A stretch of 8,885 nt of DNA. Origin: Deltaproteobacteria bacterium (GTDB lineage: Bacteria; Desulfobacterota; DSM-4660; Desulfatiglandales; Desulfatiglandaceae). The stretch spans positions 1 to 8,885 of the forward strand of contig JAGHDR010000328.1 in NCBI GenBank assembly GCA_021159825.1, read 5' to 3'. Below, piece by piece: positions 5,274 through 8,885 of this stretch (position 1 is its first letter; each line of letters starts with the position of its first letter). Under the pieces are notes generated by a model. That model saw only the letters and a list, made by a program, of their open reading frames with translations. It made no database searches and was not told where the DNA came from. Made by a program: the position numbers and the translations under genes.

Positions 5274-5813
5274 TTATCTCATCTTTCGCTTCTCTTTCTT
5301 CTTGGCTTTCGCCATCTCTTCATATATGTCCGCAAAGTTTCTGCTCCGGTCCCGGCTTTTGCTCATATGTCCCGCCCCCCTTGAAATGCCGTCATTGTTT
5401 TGGCGCTGCCGATTGGAAACGCCTCTGAGGTCAATCTCGGGAGACAACCGCTGTCGGATTAATTGTTTCAAGTCCATTTCCTTGAGGATTGAGTAGGCAC
5501 AGGAACATAGATTGTGGGTGAATTCTTTGACTACCGAAATATTTCGGTAAATCGCCTCTAAGGTTCCTCGGGTTTTTCGATCTATCTTTTTTGTTTGGAG
5601 GATTTCCGGTCCTGCGGGCAACAGTGCCCTTATTTCCGAATAGGCGATATTGATTTCTTTCAATTTTTCCTCAGCCTTTTTTCTGAGCCTGGGATTATTG
5701 GTAAAATGATCAGGGTGCCAGACCCTGGCCATGTCTATGTACGCTTCCCTGGCTTCGTCCATTGAGGAGCCATGACCAAGTTCAAGAATTTTATAACATT
5801 TCAAAATATTCAT
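5274..5813 (-). CDS. small J-domain (DnaJ-like) protein
   Basis: A 179-residue soluble protein. Residues 1-66 are a J domain: CYKILELGHGSSMDEAREAY for helices I and II, ARVWHPDHF with the HPD motif at 33-35, and KAEEKLKEINIAYSEIRALL for helix III. There is no G/F region, zinc-finger region or DnaJ C-terminal domain, so it is a specialised (class III) co-chaperone that would recruit DnaK to particular clients. Residues 80-130 are predicted helical with two close cysteines (C103, C105) and match no family I know. The tail (150-179) is strongly basic with a K-rich end (KAKKKEKRKMR). The start ATG at 5813 has AGG five bases upstream. It precedes the J-MshEN gene on the same strand, and two dissimilar J proteins in a row suggest a shared or related client. 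Confidence 0.85.
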   Translation of the reverse strand: MNILKCYKILELGHGSSMDEAREAYIDMARVWHPDHFTNNPRLRKKAEEKLKEINIAYSEIRALLPAGPEILQTKKIDRKTRGTLEAIYRNISVVKEFTHNLCSCAYSILKEMDLKQLIRQRLSPEIDLRGVSNRQRQNNDGISRGAGHMSKSRDRSRNFADIYEEMAKAKKKEKRKMR

Positions 5814-5851
5814 GATACCTAATGCGGGTCGTCGTACCTGCAGCCCAATAA

Positions 5852-6032
5852 GCTATTTTGAAATTCAAAACTTCAAGCACCAAATTCCAAATAAATCCCA
5901 AATTCCAATATCCAATATCCAATGCTCTCCAGCGATTTCTGAGTATGCATTTTTTGTTTGGATTTTTGCATTTTGGGCATTGTAATTTTTTTGTTATTTG
6001 TATTTTGCTTTTTGTAATTTTCTCGTTTTTCA
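5852..6032. repeat. AT-rich intergenic repeat region with TCCAATA heptamers
   Basis: This fills most of the 272-bp gap between the FlhB-like gene and the small J-domain gene. It contains TCCAATA, TCCAATA, TCCAATG in tandem (5904-5924) preceded by related CCAAAT words, and across a short centre (about 5925-5956) an opposing run of T-rich words (GTTTGGATTTTTGC, GTTATTTGTATTTTG) that is only loosely complementary. Translated on the minus strand it gives a Trp-Asn-Leu-rich pattern (GYWNLGFIWNL) and a Lys-rich one (KITKSKIQITK), typical of spurious ORFs from such intergenic repeats, so no gene is called. No promoter or terminator could be defined. Confidence 0.55.
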
Positions 6033-6085
6033 TAATAGAAAGTCAGGAAATAAGGTGCTAATGTGGGGGTTCAAGGTTATGTTTT

Positions 6086-6346
6086 TTAAAGTTTTCCGTT
6101 CAGGTCATGGACAAAAACAAGAACCTCCGCAACGGCACGGTACAATTCGACAGGGATTTCAAAGTCCATATCGAGGGCCTCCAACACCTGAACCAGATCT
6201 TTATCAGGATAGATGGGCACCCTGTTCTCTTTTGCGATCTCGATTATTTTTTCAGCTATGTCGTCTTTTCCTTTTGCCGTCAATTTAGGGGCATTGTCTT
6301 TCCTTTTATCATATTTCAAGGCTATCGCTTTTTTAGGATAATCCAT
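6086..6346 (-). CDS. FlhB C-terminal-domain homologue (FhlB-like, T3SS export-switch family)
   Basis: An 86-residue protein matching the cytoplasmic tail of FlhB/YscU: AIALKYDKRKDNAPKLTAKG (7-26), then AEKIIEIAKENRVPIYPDKD and the near-invariant end EIPVELYRAVAEVLVFVHDL. FlhB itself has four membrane helices and a self-cleaving NPTH motif; both are missing here, and the sequence starts (MDYPKK) just where NPTH would end. Small stand-alone homologues of this kind sit in flagellar operons of several bacterial groups and are thought to substitute for, or modulate, the FlhB switch that changes export from hook to filament substrates. The start ATG is two bases after the stop of the FliK-like gene, so they are co-translated. 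The terminal position in the operon and the TAA stop are seen; the role is inferred from the family. Confidence 0.88.
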   Translation of the reverse strand: MDYPKKAIALKYDKRKDNAPKLTAKGKDDIAEKIIEIAKENRVPIYPDKDLVQVLEALDMDFEIPVELYRAVAEVLVFVHDLNGKL

Positions 6347-6348
6347 TT

Positions 6349-6762
6349 TCAGACTCTCAGATCCACTATGCCGGCACTCATCACTCCCGGATTTTTCACC
6401 TCGAACGCCTCGATTTCATTTTGGAGTTTTTTTAATGTATTTTCGGAGGGGAATTGAATCAGGTCGAGCATCTTCTTTGCTTGTTCAGAAATCTCTTGAG
6501 CCGGGGTATTTAACCTCAGCTTAATTGGGGTTCCTTTTTCAAGCACCTTAACGTCTATCACGTCGCCCTCTCTGACAGGGAACTGAGTCCCGGCCAATGC
6601 GCGAAACCTTCCAAAGTCAATCAGCGCCTTTCCACCATTTTTGATTTCAAGCACTCTCCCCGGAAGGTTATCTCCAACGCTTAAAGTATCCTTTTCCAGA
6701 GAAGACCTCTGAAACCCGGAACGGCACATCGCTTTGATAAGGTTGGAGATATTTATTTTCAT
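6349..6762 (-). CDS. short FliK-like / flagellar hook-length-control-associated protein
   Basis: A 137-residue soluble protein. I place the start at the ATG 6762-6760, which overlaps the upstream stop as ATGA and has GGAG upstream; an earlier start at 6795 would extend into the upstream gene. Residues about 28-85 form a compact beta-rich domain (VGDNLPGRVLEI, GGKALIDFGRFRALAG, VREGDVIDVKVLEKG, IKLRLN) of the kind found at the N-terminus of long FliK-like proteins encoded beside FlhB homologues. The remainder (90-137) is helical. Real FliK proteins are commonly 350 or more residues with a secreted ruler and a C-terminal switch domain; neither fits in 137 residues, so it may be a reduced form or a separate accessory factor. 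Position between the repeat protein and the FlhB homologue supports a flagellar role. Family assignment is moderately sure. Confidence 0.65.
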   Translation of the reverse strand: MKINISNLIKAMCRSGFQRSSLEKDTLSVGDNLPGRVLEIKNGGKALIDFGRFRALAGTQFPVREGDVIDVKVLEKGTPIKLRLNTPAQEISEQAKKMLDLIQFPSENTLKKLQNEIEAFEVKNPGVMSAGIVDLRV

Positions 6763-8084
6763 CTGAAAATTATTTCTCCACCCGCTTTTTGCCATGCCGT
6801 CAGATGCTTGTTTGCTTCAGGGGAGATATTGGCAAGCCCGACAACTTCGACCTGCTTTCCTCGCCATTGAGATAGATGTTTTGCCGCCTGTGGCGTAAGC
6901 TTGACGAGACCATTTAGAGAAAGCCTGGTTCCTCGCCACCGGGATAATCCTTCCGCCGCCTCGGGAGAAAGTACGGTAAGGCGGTTGAGACAAAGCCACT
7001 CCCCCTCCCACTGAGACAACCGCTTTGCTATGGAGGCGGGTAGTTTCGTGATGCCGTTGAGAAAAAGATCTTTTCCTTCCCATTGAGCCAAACATTGCGC
7101 CGCATTAAGAGAGAGCCTGGTGAGTTCATATTTGCGACTTAGATTGCCGACGCAGATCTCTTTCCAAATTCCCGAATTTATGGTGTCTTCTCTTTGAACA
7201 TGCGCTTTTTCCTCCTCTGGTTTCTCTCCCTCTTGAACTATCTTTTTCCAGATATCTTCGAGAGTTGGGGCACGGGTTTCTCTTGTATCAATGGCGAGGT
7301 CATTGATCCCCCCGGCCTCCTTTTCAATGATGAGGTCCATGCGCTTTCCTAACCCGGCAATATCTATGCCATTGACGATCGGGGCCATCTGAATCTGGAT
7401 TTCGGCCAACCGTTTAATGTAGAGAAGTTCTTCACTGCCGCCATAAAGCTGCTCAAGAGGTCCATTGAGTTTATGGATATACACGTGACGCCGCCTGATA
7501 GTCCGAAGCCCCAACGCTATCCGTTTGTTTTTGAGGGCCTGCCGAAAGGTGGTGATCCCCTTTTCACGTTTCTCGTTCAGGACGTCATCTATTACCTCTT
7601 GAATCTTGTTGCGGTAATACTGCTTCAGAGCCCGGATTTCCTCTTGCTTATCAAGCAACGCGTCCCTGGTCCGGGTGGCTTTTTCCAGTTGATCAGCCAG
7701 CCCAAATGCCGTATGTTCGGATATCCTGGTCCGCCCCGTGGTTTCAGGCCGCCGGGTTTTTTGGGACGAAAACGAGGCGTCTGAAGCCTTCGATCTCTCG
7801 TTGATTTTGATGGTTTTGGTCTGTTGGCTGGAAGAAGAACCGCCTATGAATTTCCAGTTTCTGCTGTTCATGAACCACAAAAGAAAACCGGTGGCCACGA
7901 TAACACCGAGCAGGACAGCAATTGTGGTAAATATCCTTTTCCTCTTCTCCTTGGTACTCCCAGCGTCCTCAAGGGCCTCGTTTTCGTGCCAATCCTCATC
8001 GAACTCAGGTCTTTCCCGATTTTCCAATACCGGATCCGCATCCGCTATCTCCCCGTCTAATCTCTCCTCCTTACGCTCATTCAT
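6759..8084 (-). CDS. single-pass membrane protein with five 24-residue leucine-rich-like repeats, flagellar operon
   Basis: A 441-residue protein that I cannot name. Residues 1-50 are acidic then basic (KEKRKR), followed by one membrane helix at about 51-72 (IFTTIAVLLGVIVATGFLLW), suggesting a cytoplasmic N-terminus and a periplasmic bulk. A Ser/Thr/Arg-rich stretch (80-125) leads into a charged helical, probably coiled-coil region (about 128-175) and a mixed region to 315. The C-terminus holds five repeats in exact 24-residue register (about 322, 346, 370, 394, 418), with pattern LsPEAAxxLsqWxGxxLxLNGLxx; such repeats resemble the leucine-rich-like modules common in Planctomycetes-type proteins and probably form a binding surface. 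The start ATG lies seven bases after the fliL stop and its stop overlaps the FliK-like start, so it belongs to the flagellar operon. Its function is unknown; an envelope role near the motor is inferred from position only. Confidence 0.85.
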   Translation of the reverse strand: MNERKEERLDGEIADADPVLENRERPEFDEDWHENEALEDAGSTKEKRKRIFTTIAVLLGVIVATGFLLWFMNSRNWKFIGGSSSSQQTKTIKINERSKASDASFSSQKTRRPETTGRTRISEHTAFGLADQLEKATRTRDALLDKQEEIRALKQYYRNKIQEVIDDVLNEKREKGITTFRQALKNKRIALGLRTIRRRHVYIHKLNGPLEQLYGGSEELLYIKRLAEIQIQMAPIVNGIDIAGLGKRMDLIIEKEAGGINDLAIDTRETRAPTLEDIWKKIVQEGEKPEEEKAHVQREDTINSGIWKEICVGNLSRKYELTRLSLNAAQCLAQWEGKDLFLNGITKLPASIAKRLSQWEGEWLCLNRLTVLSPEAAEGLSRWRGTRLSLNGLVKLTPQAAKHLSQWRGKQVEVVGLANISPEANKHLTAWQKAGGEIIFR

Positions 8085-8091
8085 TATCTTT

Positions 8092-8622
8092 TCACTCTAT
8101 TACAAACTCTGTAAAATAGACCTGGGTTACGGCCCCTTTTGAAAAAAGAGTATCTATCGTGGCGGCTATTTCGGTCCGTAAACCACTTTTTCCCTCAACG
8201 GTGTTGATATCTTCAAATTTCTTTGAAGAGAGTATGGTTAAAAGCGTGTCTTTTACCCGAGGGAGCTGAGCATGCACTTGCTCAAATGTTGTCTGGTTTT
8301 TCAGCTCAAGATTTATCTTTACTCTCAAAAAGCGTTTTCCGCCGGAGCCTGCAAGGTTTATTACAAACGGATTTATAGAATAAATGGGTCCCAGTTCCTT
8401 TGCGGGCGGTTCTTTTTCAGTTGCCGATTTGGAGGTTGTCACACTGTCGGCAGATGACCCGGGCATCTTTTGCCAGAGAATATAGAAGCCTGCTCCTGCC
8501 AGGGCCATAAACAAAACAAAACCGGCAATGACTATGATTAAAACTGTTTTTGATCCTCCGCCTCCGCTATCGCCGTCTTTCTCTTCCACAAGATCCTCAT
8601 TCCCATTGCTGTCTTCCGCCAT
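8092..8622 (-). CDS. fliL: flagellar basal body-associated protein FliL
   Basis: A 176-residue inner-membrane protein. The start is the ATG at 8622-8620, chosen because GGAG lies six bases upstream (8632-8629); an in-frame TTG at 8706 would add 28 residues but lacks a binding site. Residues 1-24 are an acidic, Gly-rich cytoplasmic tail, 26-50 the membrane helix (VLIIVIAGFVLFMALAGAGF), 51-75 a linker, and 78-176 the periplasmic FliL domain (stomatin-like fold): GPIYSINPFVINL, KRFLRVKINLEL, LPRVKDTLLTIL and the characteristic end VYFTEFVIE. FliL forms rings around the stator (MotA/MotB) and supports torque and swarming. It is the first gene of the operon visible in the window and is followed seven bases later by the repeat protein. 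Confidence 0.93.
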   Translation of the reverse strand: MAEDSNGNEDLVEEKDGDSGGGGSKTVLIIVIAGFVLFMALAGAGFYILWQKMPGSSADSVTTSKSATEKEPPAKELGPIYSINPFVINLAGSGGKRFLRVKINLELKNQTTFEQVHAQLPRVKDTLLTILSSKKFEDINTVEGKSGLRTEIAATIDTLFSKGAVTQVYFTEFVIE

Positions 8623-8804
8623 TATCTTCTCCTTAACGCCGTCTTTTTTAATCGATTTCTCTCCAAATGGATCTCTTTCGGAGAGGTTGTTGGATAATAC
8701 CGTCAATATTTTGTCGTCTCAGGGGGAATCGTTCCTGAAATCGCTCAGTTCAAAATTCCCATTTAGGGAACTGGAAGAAAATAATATACGCATATCGTGC
8801 AGGA
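8623..8804. other. fliL upstream region without a recognised gene
   Basis: Between the fliL start and the terminal palindrome no coding frame on either strand is convincing. On the minus strand it contains the fliL ribosome binding site (GGAG, 8632-8629). A TTGACG word lies further up, near 8708-8703, but no well-spaced -10 box follows, and no sigma-28 or sigma-54 flagellar promoter consensus was found. The region is presumed to hold the operon leader, or the operon may begin outside the window. Confidence 0.4.
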
Positions 8805-8885
8805 CTTTTGTTCGTTTTCAAGGCGTGATGGCAGGTGCATAGTGAGCTATGTGCCTGTTATCACAACGTAGAAAACGGGCAAAAG
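8805..8885. repeat. long imperfect palindrome (large hairpin element), running to the window edge
   Basis: Left arm 8805-8842, four-base loop TGAG (8843-8846), right arm 8847-8885. Matched blocks are CTTTTG, CGTTTTC, GTGAT, CAGG and CATAG with their complements. Six of the differences are T-G or G-T pairs, which would be G-U wobbles in an RNA read from the + strand; a small internal bulge (around 8820-8824 against 8866-8870) is the only real break. The flank just outside the left arm is TCGTGCAGGA, and the right arm stops at the window end, so the element may be longer. It does not resemble a simple terminator, since no T-run follows within the window, and is probably a REP/MITE-like intergenic element. 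Confidence 0.75.

Noticed and set aside
5791..6033. 80-residue minus-strand frame rich in Lys/Asn/Trp, overlapping the small J-domain gene start
   Set aside because: It arises from the AT-rich TCCAATA repeat region, and its end overlaps a real gene start in another frame.
7738..8142. 134-residue + strand open frame with hydrophobic stretches
   Set aside because: It is antisense to the membrane-repeat protein and the fliL end; the hydrophobic residues mirror the opposite-strand coding sequence.
8623..8706. Extended FliL N-terminus starting at TTG 8706
   Set aside because: There is no binding site before the TTG, while GGAG sits six bases before the ATG at 8622, and the extra residues do not resemble FliL.

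Overview
The window (8885 bases) looks like chromosomal DNA from a Gram-negative, flagellated, environmental bacterium. The combination of many two-component and c-di-GMP proteins, J-domain proteins fused to MshEN-like modules, and intergenic heptamer-repeat dyads resembles Desulfobacterota (former Deltaproteobacteria). That placement is inference from gene style; there is no rRNA or marker gene to prove it.

Left third, + strand: the window opens in the last 69 codons of a sigma-54-type AAA+ activator that ends without a DNA-binding helix-turn-helix. Its stop overlaps (ATGA) the start of an exported SH3b-domain protein. That protein's reading frame is cut by an in-frame amber codon at 456-458 but otherwise runs on in the same frame to 1229, through a 30-residue tandem repeat to a C-terminal membrane segment. 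A gap (1230-1517) then holds a heptamer-repeat dyad enclosing a truncated four-helix-bundle (S23/IVP-like) gene. Next come two closely spaced c-di-GMP genes: an EAL-HDOD protein (1518-2723) and a REC-PAS-GGDEF response regulator/diguanylate cyclase (2746-4158) with an intact active site and an intact inhibitory RxxD site.

Middle, convergent: after a second heptamer dyad (about 4229-4337) there is a + strand terminator whose hairpin contains the stop codon of the convergent minus-strand gene. That gene (5177-4431) joins a divergent J domain to two tandem MshEN-like modules, a fold that binds c-di-GMP in other proteins. It has its own good sigma-70-type promoter. Upstream of it on the minus strand lies a second small J-domain protein (5813-5274), preceded by a third AT-rich repeat region.

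Right third, minus strand: a tight flagellar operon reading leftwards: fliL (8622-8092), a single-pass membrane protein with five 24-residue leucine-rich-like repeats (8084-6759), a short FliK-like N-terminal-domain protein (6762-6349) and a FlhB C-terminal-domain homologue (6346-6086). The window ends in one long imperfect palindrome (8805-8885) whose outer flank probably continues beyond the edge.

Taken together: a possible c-di-GMP writer, a possible degrader/scaffold and a putative reader linked to Hsp70 recruitment lie beside flagellar genes. A plausible but unproven reading is that c-di-GMP level is passed to a chaperone acting on motility or envelope assembly.
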